From Dehalococcoidia bacterium (GTDB lineage Bacteria; Chloroflexota; Dehalococcoidia; SHYD01), in the NCBI GenBank assembly GCA_009692945.1, contig SHYD01000019.1, positions 1 through 40,295 on the forward strand: 40,295 nt of DNA. Direction: 5' to 3'. The notes under the pieces were generated by a model. The model saw only the letters and a list, made by a program, of their open reading frames with translations. It was not told the DNA's origin and searched no databases. How positions within the stretch are numbered: position 1 is the first letter of the stretch; the number at the start of each line of letters is the position of its first letter. This document shows, one piece after another, positions 17,043 through 26,332 of the stretch. The position numbers were made by a program, and so were the translations under genes.

Positions 17043-18215
17043 ATGAAGCAGGGTTTTCCCGTGATGGATAGCGACCTCCACGTCATCGAGGTCGGCTTCG
17101 ACTATCAACCGTACCTCGAAGATCGCTATCGGGCGCAGTCGCCCAAATACATGGGGCTAGCCCGCACCAATTTTCCCTGGTGGACCGTGAACGGGCAGTC
17201 GATTCCGCCCTGGGCCAACACCCCGGCCGTGGTGGCAGCTCAGCAGTTCCTGGACGCACCCACGGAGGCGATCTACGGGTCGATACGGGAGCGGGGGTTC
17301 GACGCCAACTCGGCGCTGTGGGCGATGGACCAGGAAGGGATCGATATCGGGATCGTATTCCGCACCTTTGCCCACATGGTGGTCTCCATCGACGACCTGG
17401 CGCCCGACTTCGCCATCGCGCTGTGCCGCGCCTACAACAATTGGGCGAGCGATTACTGCAACACCAACTCCCGGCGCCTCAAGCCCGCGGCCATCGTCTC
17501 GCTGCACGATCCCGAGTTGGCGGCGGCCGAGGTGGAGCGGGCGGTCCGGGAGAAAGGCCACGTATGCGCGGTGGTGCTCCCGATGCCGGTGAACGGCCGC
17601 TATGTGCATGCCCCCGAATGCGATGTGCTGTGGTCGACCATCCAGCGGCTCGGGATACCCCTCACCTTCCACGGCACCAGCGGCGGCGCATCCCGGGACT
17701 ACGTTTCCAACCGGTTTGTGGGCCACCCGAACTTCCGGACGCTGAACCACGCCTCCGCGTTCCCCCAGGAACTCATGCTGGCCATGGGCGCCATGCTGGT
17801 GGGCGGGGTGCTGGAGCGGTTCCCGCAATTGCGGGTGGGTTTCCTGGAGGGGAACTGCAGTTGGCTGCCCTGGTGGCTGCACCGCCTGGACGACCAGTGG
17901 CACAAATACGGCGGCGGCGAGGCGACCCGGCTGAGCGCGCTCCCCAGCGACTATTTCAAACGCCAGTGCTTCATCGGCACCGACACCGACGAAGAGCTGC
18001 TGCGGGTGGTCATCGATGAGATCGGCGACGAAAATATCGTGATTTCAACCGATTACCCCCATGCGGACGGCCCCTTCCCCAACGGCGTCGCCGGCTTCCT
18101 CGATCTCCCCGGCGTGTCGCTGGAATCCAAACGCAAGATCCTTTGGGACAACTGCATCCGGCTCTACGGGTTCGACGGTGCTGCACTGCTGCAGCAGGCC
18201 GCCGCGACGGCGTAA
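17043..18215 (+). CDS. Amidohydrolase family protein (amidohydrolase 2, PF04909-like)
   Basis: A 390-residue metal-dependent hydrolase/decarboxylase of the ACMSD-like class. The N-terminal metal site is altered: VMDSDLHVIE has Leu where relatives have Thr, but the Asp and His remain. Further metal-site candidates are TFHGTSG (central His) and the Asp in VISTDYPHADGP near the end, which is the conserved closing motif. The chain also has WDNCIRLYGF at the C-terminus. ATG 17043 is preferred; the frame reaches back to 16959, but that part is translated repeat sequence. A second ATG 21 nt later would also be possible. The substrate is unknown. Confidence 0.85.
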   Translation: MKQGFPVMDSDLHVIEVGFDYQPYLEDRYRAQSPKYMGLARTNFPWWTVNGQSIPPWANTPAVVAAQQFLDAPTEAIYGSIRERGFDANSALWAMDQEGIDIGIVFRTFAHMVVSIDDLAPDFAIALCRAYNNWASDYCNTNSRRLKPAAIVSLHDPELAAAEVERAVREKGHVCAVVLPMPVNGRYVHAPECDVLWSTIQRLGIPLTFHGTSGGASRDYVSNRFVGHPNFRTLNHASAFPQELMLAMGAMLVGGVLERFPQLRVGFLEGNCSWLPWWLHRLDDQWHKYGGGEATRLSALPSDYFKRQCFIGTDTDEELLRVVIDEIGDENIVISTDYPHADGPFPNGVAGFLDLPGVSLESKRKILWDNCIRLYGFDGAALLQQAAATA

Positions 18216-18258
18216 TTCCTGAATCGAGTGAATCGATCGGTGGCGGTGAGCTTTTCGG

Positions 18259-18445
18259 GTAACTGTTCAGGTCTGGGGGCATGAGACGACGTTGAGAACC
18301 TGCTCTCCCCCGCTCTCCACTCCACGCCCAGAAAAAAGAGAAGGTTTTTATGGTTGGGGGTGCCCCCAACGCCCCCCGGCAGAGGGCGGCCGCCCTCTGC
18401 ACACCTGCTCCCAAGGTCCCTGCCCCTCAATTCTTCAACAGGTAC
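18259..18445 (-). mobile_element. MITE-like dispersed element, copy D
   Basis: Bounded by GTAACTGTTCA (18259-18269) and TCAACAGGTAC (18435-18445), which pair at 9 of 11 positions as terminal inverted repeats. The flanks are CTTTTCGG (18251-18258) and CTTTCCGG (18446-18453), 7 of 8 identical. On the minus strand it carries AGAGGGCGGCCGCCCTCT (perfect), then TTGGGGGCACCCCCAA (also perfect) and a C/T-rich tract. The changed bases keep both stems paired. Confidence 0.78.
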
Positions 18446-18459
18446 CTTTCCGGGTATCG

Positions 18460-18597
18460 GGGAGTGCAGGGCGTAGCCCGTTGCCAAGGCGTCCAGGGGA
18501 TGTTCCCCCGCTGCCCCCTCAAAAGCGGGAATGCAGAGCGGGAGTGCAGAGGGCGCAGCCCGTTGCCAAGGGGTGTGGGGGATGTTCCCCCACCATC
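18460..18597 (+). repeat. Two tandem partial copies of the dispersed element (E1, E2)
   Basis: Two units about 80 nt apart begin GGGAGTGCAG, continue with CAGCCCGTTGCCAAGG or a close variant, and end GGGGATGTTCCCCC. They lack the element ends. They form the spacer between copy D and the groEL terminator. Confidence 0.6.
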
Positions 18598-18606
18598 AAC
18601 CATCAA

Positions 18607-18641
18607 GCAAAGGGCCCTCGCCAATGGCGAGGGCCCTTTGC
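18607..18641 (-). terminator. Terminator of the groESL operon
   Basis: A perfect 16-bp stem, GCAAAGGGCCCTCGCC with GGCGAGGGCCCTTTGC, with a 3-nt loop, lies 20 nt after the groEL stop. The T run after it on the minus strand is weak, but the stem is very stable. Confidence 0.8.
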
Positions 18642-18660
18642 TGTTCCGGAGCGAATTTGG

Positions 18661-20630
<1,970 letters not shown>

Positions 20631-20776
20631 ATCGGACTCCTCCTGAGTAGTGAATGATCGAATTTGCCGCGTTACCGTGACAGGCCGGCCAGCTCGACCG
20701 GGCAAGAAAGCGAAAGTTTGACGCTGTTGGCTGCCGCTTTCTTCCTCCTCCTTTCGTTGCGTTGAGACTTCCGGAA

Positions 20777-20803
20777 TTAGCACTCTCAGACCCTGAGTGC
20801 TAA
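20777..20803 (-). promoter_or_regulatory. CIRCE operator of groESL (HrcA site)
   Basis: TTAGCACTC (20777-20785), nine bases, GAGTGCTAA (20795-20803): a perfect CIRCE inverted repeat. It is the operator of the HrcA repressor and places groESL in the heat-shock regulon. Confidence 0.96.
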
Positions 20804-20826
20804 TGCCGTGGCCATAAAAAAAGACC

Positions 20827-21030
20827 TCAGAACTCCCATTTGATCGCCGCCGGATCCGTGCCGATGCCCTGGGTCTGGGCAACCTGCCGGACGGCCAGCA
20901 GCCCCATGTTGGGGTCGTCGGTCACTTTCACCCATTCAGCAGAGCCGGGAGCGTTCACGCCGGCGCCCACGCGCCGTACCACGTTGGCCTGGGTGTTCAG
21001 GTAGATTCCCGCTTTGGCGTCTGGCACCAT
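20827..21030 (-). CDS. Small uncharacterised protein under a CIRCE operator
   Basis: A 67-residue protein I do not recognise. It starts [14 protein letters not shown], has a central [21 protein letters not shown] and ends [13 protein letters not shown]. No membrane segment or signal is seen. ATG 21030 has a G-rich run 2 nt before it; GTG 21039 in frame would add three residues. Upstream are TTGACA (21092-21087), an 18-nt spacer, TACCAT (21068-21063), and a perfect CIRCE seven bases before the -35. It sits between this CIRCE and the groES one, on the same strand, so a heat-shock role is inferred. That the frame is a real gene is supported by the operator and promoter, not by homology. Confidence 0.65.
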   Translation of the reverse strand: MVPDAKAGIYLNTQANVVRRVGAGVNAPGSAEWVKVTDDPNMGLLAVRQVAQTQGIGTDPAAIKWEF

Positions 21031-21062
21031 AACCCCCACTGAACGCGCTGTCTACGCTGAAC

Positions 21063-21126
21063 ATGGTACCCAGCCTTGGCGGCCGGTGTCAATAGAAAAT
21101 TAGCACTCAATGACATTGAGTGCTAA
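21063..21126 (-). promoter_or_regulatory. Second CIRCE operator with promoter
   Basis: TTAGCACTC (21100-21108), nine bases, GAGTGCTAA (21118-21126): another perfect CIRCE. On the minus strand it is followed by TTGACA (21092-21087), 18 nt, and TACCAT (21068-21063), directed at the 67-residue gene. Confidence 0.93.
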
Positions 21127-21155
21127 TTCGACACCGCGAAAACGGGAGGGGGGGG

Positions 21156-21548
21156 TTATCCCACGTATGAAGGGGCGTGCGCAGAAATCGGCGCGGCCTC
21201 TCCGGTCTCGACTCCATAGCGCACGCAGACCGACTCCAGGCCTTGCGCCAGCGCCAGGCGCTGCAGCGAGCCGAGCCGTCCGAACCCGCAGTGGGCATCG
21301 GTGGCGATGTTGCGGTTGTTTCTCATCCAATTCCGCTGCCGGTCGACGTAGTCATCAATGGCCAAGGCCACGAGGCGTTCCAACTGTTCGTCGGTCCACG
21401 GCCCCCGTCCGGCTGGCCGCCGGTAGCGCGGGTCCGGGATGCGCTGATCCGCATCGCCCGATTCTATGGCCCTGAACCAATCATCGAGCACGACGTGGAT
21501 GGCCCGCTCGAAGTCGGTGAGAGACGATTCCAGGTATTCGAGGCCCAT
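21156..21548 (-). CDS. Hypothetical protein
   Basis: A 130-residue protein not recognised. It is acidic at first (MGLEYLESSLTDFERAIHVV), with a middle PWTDEQLERLVALAIDDYVDRQRNWM and a C-terminal helix-rich LGSLQRLALAQGLESVCV. It has no signal peptide or membrane segment and is probably cytoplasmic. It lies upstream of the second CIRCE on the same strand, its stop 30 nt before that operator, so it is not itself controlled by it. The upstream neighbour on the same strand is another hypothetical gene 42 nt away, and the two may form an operon. Confidence 0.6.
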   Translation of the reverse strand: MGLEYLESSLTDFERAIHVVLDDWFRAIESGDADQRIPDPRYRRPAGRGPWTDEQLERLVALAIDDYVDRQRNWMRNNRNIATDAHCGFGRLGSLQRLALAQGLESVCVRYGVETGEAAPISAHAPSYVG

Positions 21549-21590
21549 GCGTTCGCCTCCGTTCCGCGTTAGAGCGCCCTTCTGATACGG

Positions 21591-22037
21591 TCAGGCAACT
21601 CCTTTTGTTGTTGAGGGCAGATCTCCCCAGGCGCCGCCCTCCGGTCCGGAATGACCGTTGGGCCCGGCATCGTCCGCACCGGGGTCGTAGTCCCGGAAAA
21701 TACCGGGGATTGGTTCTTCACAGACCACCTCCAGGTTGAGCGCGGCGAACACCTTGAGCAGGATGCGCCGCCCGATGTTGCTCCGGCCCAGGTCCAGCGT
21801 TTGGGGAACTTGGTTCTCCATCTGCCACAAGAACCCTTCGGACACGTCCACCTCGTGCTCAGCCTCCTGCTGCTGGGCGGACACCGCCAGGATCCCGTTG
21901 TGAATCTTCCTCATATCGTCACGATCCCAGGGCTCACCCAGATGATCGGTCCGGCAAACAAGCTGTTGCACAAACCAAAGCTCTTCAAGACTGAGGCAAA
22001 TCTTCATACCTTTGCTCAACAGGTGGGTAGCGCCCAT
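21591..22037 (-). CDS. Hypothetical protein
   Basis: A 148-residue protein not recognised. ATG 22037 opens the frame; an in-frame ATG at 22007 (MKICLSLEELWFVQQLV) is an equally fair start, since neither has a good ribosome site. The middle QQQEAEHEVDVSEGFLWQME is charged, followed by RSNIGRRILLKVFAALNLE. The last 35 residues are Gly/Asp/Pro-rich and look disordered. The upstream DNA is AT-rich, unlike the rest of the window. Confidence 0.55.
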   Translation of the reverse strand: MGATHLLSKGMKICLSLEELWFVQQLVCRTDHLGEPWDRDDMRKIHNGILAVSAQQQEAEHEVDVSEGFLWQMENQVPQTLDLGRSNIGRRILLKVFAALNLEVVCEEPIPGIFRDYDPGADDAGPNGHSGPEGGAWGDLPSTTKGVA

Positions 22038-22059
22038 ACCTATAGCCGCGTGCCTGTTG

Positions 22060-22210
22060 AACTCACTCCAGTTAGAATTATTAGATACATAACGAACACC
22101 AATGTTTTGAGTTATTTACCATCCATAATTTGTGGTCTATTTCCTAGTTACGCCCACCTATCATGCATAGCCAACCTATTATATGAGAAATGGATAGGTA
22201 ACACGATTGG
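22060..22210. other. AT-rich island upstream of the fhs gene
   Basis: About 150 bp with a much higher AT content than its surroundings, with TATTATATG-like runs and an ACCTAT...ATAGGT inverted repeat (about 22174-22200). No convincing gene was seen. It may hold promoters for the hypothetical gene to its left, or be a relic of foreign DNA. TTATTAGATAC near 22080 resembles the right end of the dispersed element. Confidence 0.35.
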
Positions 22211-22331
22211 CTTAGGCCCGCCCCCGGCAGGCCCGGGAACTGACCGGTCCCCGGCCTATCATGCCTCCTCGCCGGAGCGACCCCCGATCGGGTGGGTCCG
22301 GTGCCGTGGACATCCGGGGGGCGGCCTCTGA

Positions 22332-22337
22332 TACAAT
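22332..22337 (+). promoter_or_regulatory. Possible -10 of the formate-THF ligase gene
   Basis: TACAAT lies 28 nt before ATG 22366. TGGACA (22307-22312) is a possible -35 but is 19 nt away. Confidence 0.4.
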
Positions 22338-22365
22338 GCGGCCAACTCGCCTGCGGAGCCCTGCC

Positions 22366-24066
22366 ATGACCCCGTCCTCGACCGATGCCGAAATCGCCCG
22401 CACTGTGACGCTGCGCCCCATCCAGGAGGTTGCGGCGGGGCTCGGGTTGCCCAGTGAAGCGGTGATTCCCTACGGCCGCACCAAGGCGAAACTTTCGCTC
22501 GACCTGTTGATGCGCCCCGTGCGGGACCCCCGGCCCAGGTACGTTTGTGTGACCGGGATGTCGCCAACCCCGGCGGGAGAGGGAAAGACCACCACGGTCA
22601 TCGGCCTGGGAGACGCCCTGAACCGGCGGGGCCGCCGCACCGTCATCACGCTGCGCGAGCCCTCCATGGGGCCGGTGTTCGGCGCCAAGGGCCCGGCCAC
22701 CGGTGGTGGAAGGGCGCAGGTGGCGCCTCGAGCCGAGATCAACCTGCATTTCACCGGCGACTTCTACGCCGTCGAACGCGCCCACAACCTGCTCGCCGCG
22801 ATGGTGGACAACCATATCCACTTCGGCAACGACCCGTGGCTCGACCCTCGCTCCATCGTCTGGCGGCGGGTGATGGATATGAACGACCGCGCGCTGCGCA
22901 CCACGATGGTCGGGCTGGGCGGCAGGGCGCACGGGGTGCCCCGAGAGACCGGGTTCGACATCACCGCCGCATCGGAAGTGATGTCGGTACTGACCCTCTC
23001 CACCGGAATGGCCGACCTCCGGGAACGCCTTGGGCGGATGGTGGTCGGAGCAGGCGCCGAGGGGGTGCGCATCACGGCCGCATCGCTCCAGGCGGTGGGC
23101 GCCATGACGGCGCTGCTGTCGGACGCCATCCGGCCCAACCTGGTGCAAACGCTCGAAGGAACGCCGGCCCTGGTCCACTGCGGCCCCTTCGCCAACATCA
23201 GCATCGGCGCGTCGTCGGTGATCGCGGACCAAATGGCGGCGGGTCTGTCGGATTTCGTCGTGACCGAAAGCGGGTTCGGCGCCGACCTCGGATTCGAAAA
23301 GTTCTGCAATATCAAGACCCGCGTCTCGGGCATGATCCCGGACTGCGCCGTGCTGGTGGCCACGGTGCGCGCGATCAAGTTCCACAGCGGGCGCTATCGC
23401 GGAGTGCCGGCAGCCGAACTCTCCCGCCGGCTCTCTGAACCTGACCTGGATGCGCTGCGGGCGGGCGCCGCCAACCTGGCCCATCACGTGGGCATTATCC
23501 GGCGTTTCGGCGTGCCGGCGGTGGTGGCGCTCAACCGCTTCGCCTCGGATTCGGAGGCCGAAATCGAGCTGGCGTTGCAACTCGCGCGGGAGGCGGGGGC
23601 AGCCGAAGCGGCGGTGGCGGAGCATCACGCCGCGGGAGGGGCAGGGGCCGAGGCGCTGGCCGAAGCCGTGGAACGGGCGGCGGCGGCCCCGTCGAACTTC
23701 GCACCGCTCTACGAGCTAGATGCTCCGCTCCGGGAGAAGATCCAGTTGGTGGCGACGCAGGTCTACGGCGCCGAAGGTGTGGCCTACGACCAGAACGTCT
23801 CGCGTCAACTCACCGCTTTGGAGCGCCAGGGGTTCGGAGCGCTGCCGGTGTGCATGGCCAAGACCCCCCAATCCATCTCCCATGACCCCCGGCTGCTCGG
23901 CCATCCCGCCGGCTTCATTCTTCCCATCAACGGGGTACGGCTATTCGCGGGGGCGGGGTTCGTCACCGCGCTGTGCGGCGACATCTCCCTCATGCCGGGG
24001 TTGGGGCGCCGCCCGGCTGCGGTGGATATCGACGTCGATGCCGCCGGCAACATCGTGGGGTTCTGA
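22366..24066 (+). CDS. fhs: Formate-tetrahydrofolate ligase
   Basis: The enzyme forms 10-formyl-THF from formate, THF and ATP, feeding one-carbon units to purine synthesis or the Wood-Ljungdahl methyl branch. It has 566 residues, close to the normal size. The P-loop-like motif is TPAGEGKTTT (about residue 65). Other strong blocks are REPSMGPVFGAKG, GDFYAVERAHNLLAAM, and FVVTESGFGADLGFEKFCNIK. The C-terminus ends VDIDVDAAGNIVGF. ATG 22366 is preferred over an ATG at 22261, which would add 35 residues with no family match. GGAG precedes it. The 3' end is overlapped on the other strand by the ThpR frame. Confidence 0.95.
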   Translation: MTPSSTDAEIARTVTLRPIQEVAAGLGLPSEAVIPYGRTKAKLSLDLLMRPVRDPRPRYVCVTGMSPTPAGEGKTTTVIGLGDALNRRGRRTVITLREPSMGPVFGAKGPATGGGRAQVAPRAEINLHFTGDFYAVERAHNLLAAMVDNHIHFGNDPWLDPRSIVWRRVMDMNDRALRTTMVGLGGRAHGVPRETGFDITAASEVMSVLTLSTGMADLRERLGRMVVGAGAEGVRITAASLQAVGAMTALLSDAIRPNLVQTLEGTPALVHCGPFANISIGASSVIADQMAAGLSDFVVTESGFGADLGFEKFCNIKTRVSGMIPDCAVLVATVRAIKFHSGRYRGVPAAELSRRLSEPDLDALRAGAANLAHHVGIIRRFGVPAVVALNRFASDSEAEIELALQLAREAGAAEAAVAEHHAAGGAGAEALAEAVERAAAAPSNFAPLYELDAPLREKIQLVATQVYGAEGVAYDQNVSRQLTALERQGFGALPVCMAKTPQSISHDPRLLGHPAGFILPINGVRLFAGAGFVTALCGDISLMPGLGRRPAAVDIDVDAAGNIVGF

Positions 24067-24666
24067 GCGGGACCGCCCTCTGAGCCGCCAACTCCCCAGT
24101 TCGTCATGAACGGCGCCACTGGGTGTCAGCATGCTGCGGAACAGGACCAAGCGGTCCACCGGAACGGCGACCGCCCTCTTTTGCCCGGTGACCTCCGCCA
24201 ACGCCCGAGTCAGGTCCGCTGCGATAAATGGCGGCGCACCCTCCCGCACCCGGCCCAGCGTGATGTGGGGCGAGAACCGCCGCTTTTCGGGTGGAAACCC
24301 CAGGGCAGCCATCGCACGGTCCACCGCAGTGGCCAACGCGCTCAGGGCTCCCACATCTCCGGTGAGCCCGGCCCAGACCACCCGAGGCCGTTGGGCGTCT
24401 GGGAATAGGCCCAACGGCCCGAGGAGCAGGCAGAGCGGCGCGGCCTCGCCCGCCAGGCGTTTCAACAGGGCTCCGATCGGTTCGATCTTCGAAGCGGGCG
24501 TGGCGCCCAAGAACTTCAGCGTGAGGTGCATCGCACCATTGCCCACCCAGCGAATGGTCCCTTCGCCCGTGTGCCGCCGCACATGATCCTCCGACTCGCG
24601 CAGGCGGCGCTTCACGGCGTCAGTCAGCGGGAGCGCAATGAAGGCCCGCACCGCTGGTTCACTCAT
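23941..24666 (-). CDS. thpR: RNA 2',3'-cyclic phosphodiesterase (2'-5' RNA ligase family)
   Basis: A 2H-phosphoesterase. The two HxTx motifs are plain: HLTLKFLG (about residue 49) and HITLGRV (about 134). They hydrolyse 2',3'-cyclic phosphates. The core runs from MSEPAVRAFIALPL to GAVHDELGSWRLRG, the usual size of about 190 residues. The frame then continues for about 45 Arg- and His-rich residues, antisense to the fhs 3' end, without a stop until 23941. That tail is unlike the family. ATG 24666 overlaps the upstream amidohydrolase stop by 8 nt, so translation is coupled. Confidence 0.82.
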   Translation of the reverse strand: MSEPAVRAFIALPLTDAVKRRLRESEDHVRRHTGEGTIRWVGNGAMHLTLKFLGATPASKIEPIGALLKRLAGEAAPLCLLLGPLGLFPDAQRPRVVWAGLTGDVGALSALATAVDRAMAALGFPPEKRRFSPHITLGRVREGAPPFIAADLTRALAEVTGQKRAVAVPVDRLVLFRSMLTPSGAVHDELGSWRLRGRSRSEPHDVAGGIDVDIHRSRAAPQPRHEGDVAAQRGDEPRPRE

Positions 24667-25525
24667 GCCGGGCCGCTCCCAACCCGAGCAGTTCAACGGC
24701 GTTGTCACCGAGAATACGGTCCAACTGGGGGGGCGTCAGCCCTGAGGCACGCGTCTGCTCCAAGACCCGGTGCTGGGAAAGCAGTGGAAAGTCCGACCCG
24801 AACAGCACTTTTTCAACACCAAACACCGAGGCGAGAGCAGGAAGCACCTCCCGCCCGTACAAGAGTGGCCACGCTGCCGTATCGACCCAGGTGTGCGCCA
24901 TGGCCGTCCGCACCTCGGGCATCGCCGCGTAGAAAGGCAGCAACCCGCCGAGGTGGGCCAGGACCAACTTCTGGTCCGGGAACGCCTGAACCAGCTCCAG
25001 CAGCCGCTCCGGGACCAGCCGGCCCTTCCCCGGGTAGGGGTGGCCCACCGGTTCCGAGGCGTGGAACACCATCGGAAAATCGAGTTCCTTGGCGACCTCG
25101 GCGACAGGTCCCAGGGATGCCCAGCCTTGGTCGTCGAGCCCGTATCCCTGCTCTTCCGGCCGCAGTTCACCCAGTCCCCGCACCGGCGGCCGCTCCGTCG
25201 CCAGCCGTCGAACGGATGCCGCCGCACCCGCTGCCAGCGGCTGAACGATACCGAAGTTGATGAGCCGGTCCGGATGCCGGGAGGCGGCGGCCATCAGGTA
25301 GTCGCTGTGTTCGAGGCAGAGGGCCTGATCGGCCCACCCGAACCCGAGCATTACGGCCAGGTCGACCCCGGCGGCGTTCATGCCGGCCAGCAGGTCGTCA
25401 GCGGTGGCGATGCGCGACCTGGTGTCCTGGTAGAGCAGGTTGAAGCCGGCGTCCCGCTCAAGGTAGCCGGTGCGGTCTTCTTTGATCGCCGGAGGGAAGA
25501 CGTGGGTGTGGAAGTCGACGATCAT
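24659..25525 (-). CDS. Amidohydrolase family protein (TIM-barrel, amidohydrolase 2)
   Basis: A 288-residue metal-dependent hydrolase. The N-terminal metal motif is intact: MIVDFHTHVFPP with HxH. The later His is in MVFHASEP, another in LVLAHLGG, and the closing Asp is in VLFGSDFPLLS. The C-terminus is PPQLDRILGDNAVELLGL, as in this family. It is the first gene of a two-gene unit with thpR; the stop overlaps the thpR start. A functional link is not obvious. The substrate is unknown. Confidence 0.85.
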   Translation of the reverse strand: MIVDFHTHVFPPAIKEDRTGYLERDAGFNLLYQDTRSRIATADDLLAGMNAAGVDLAVMLGFGWADQALCLEHSDYLMAAASRHPDRLINFGIVQPLAAGAAASVRRLATERPPVRGLGELRPEEQGYGLDDQGWASLGPVAEVAKELDFPMVFHASEPVGHPYPGKGRLVPERLLELVQAFPDQKLVLAHLGGLLPFYAAMPEVRTAMAHTWVDTAAWPLLYGREVLPALASVFGVEKVLFGSDFPLLSQHRVLEQTRASGLTPPQLDRILGDNAVELLGLGAARHE

Positions 25526-25569
25526 CTGGCTTGACCCCGTTACAACCCCATGTCGGACGCATCCAGATG

Positions 25570-25615
25570 CTTACCCCAACAAATCTGCGTGCATCTGCGA
25601 AATCTGCGGATTGTT
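25570..25615. repeat. Short degenerate CAGATT-type repeat cluster
   Basis: A run of AATCTGCGTGCATCTGCGAAATCTGCGGA-like units lies between the amidohydrolase and MBL genes. The reverse complement of this phrase recurs at 35337-35369 as tandem CACAGATT units. Phrases like these are common intergenic repeats in several phyla. Confidence 0.5.
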
Positions 25616-25634
25616 CTTCGGTGTCGGGTTGCGA

Positions 25635-26294
25635 TCAGGCCACAGAGGCAGCGAAGCCCTTCAGGGTGGCGGACGCCTGCCGCGTGATGGGCGGGTAGTG
25701 GCTGAAGGCAATGGTCTCGGGTCCCATGGCGGCGAGCCGCACGATGGACTGGGTGGCTCCGGCCATATCACGCGTGAACACCCTGCTCGGGTGGGCCAAC
25801 CGGCCGTTGGGATACTGTAACGCGTCGCCGACATACAGCAGCCCGGTGCGACGGAAGAAGTAGCACACGCTGCCGGGGGTATGCCCGGGGGTGTGCAGCA
25901 CATCGACACCGCCACTCACATCGACCAACGAGCCGTGCTCCAGCACGATATCGATGCCGACCGGCTGGGGGGACCACCCCCGCGGGACGGGGATCGGGCG
26001 TAACACGGGGAAGGCGAAGGGAGACGGCCACGCCTGAGTCCCTTCCAGGATCGCGACCTCGGCTTGATGCGCCGCCACCAGTGCGTTGGTTGCGGCCTGC
26101 AGTTCGGCCAGCCCCCACGCATGATCGGGATGAGCATGGGTGACCAGAATGTGCGAGACCGGCCGCTTTCCGGGTATCCGGTCCAGCACTCCGATGACGT
26201 CCGGGACCGACGACCGCATGCCGCCGTCGATCAGCGCCGCCTGGTCGCCGTCCCGCACCACGGTCACGGCGACCCCGAGCACAAAGACCTGCAC
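25635..26294 (-). CDS. MBL-fold metallo-hydrolase
   Basis: A 219-residue metallo-beta-lactamase-fold hydrolase. The metal motif is VTHAHPDHAWG (HxHxDH). Further ligands are His in LHTPGHTPGSV, Asp in LLYVGDALQ, and His in IAFSHYPP. The start taken is GTG 26294, which begins VQVFVLG. The frame is open further up to the previous gene's stop, but no start codon lies there, so the N-terminus may be a little longer through a non-standard codon. It is 38 nt downstream of the AAA ATPase gene and is probably cotranscribed. The substrate is unknown. Confidence 0.83.
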   Translation of the reverse strand: MQVFVLGVAVTVVRDGDQAALIDGGMRSSVPDVIGVLDRIPGKRPVSHILVTHAHPDHAWGLAELQAATNALVAAHQAEVAILEGTQAWPSPFAFPVLRPIPVPRGWSPQPVGIDIVLEHGSLVDVSGGVDVLHTPGHTPGSVCYFFRRTGLLYVGDALQYPNGRLAHPSRVFTRDMAGATQSIVRLAAMGPETIAFSHYPPITRQASATLKGFAASVA

Positions 26295-26332
26295 GACGCC
26301 CGGCGTATTTCCCGCAGATCGGGCATTGGCGG

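Noticed and set aside
22144..23628. 494-codon minus-strand frame antisense to fhs
   Set aside because: It is His/Arg/Gly-rich, typical of a shadow frame, while fhs is a full-length family member.
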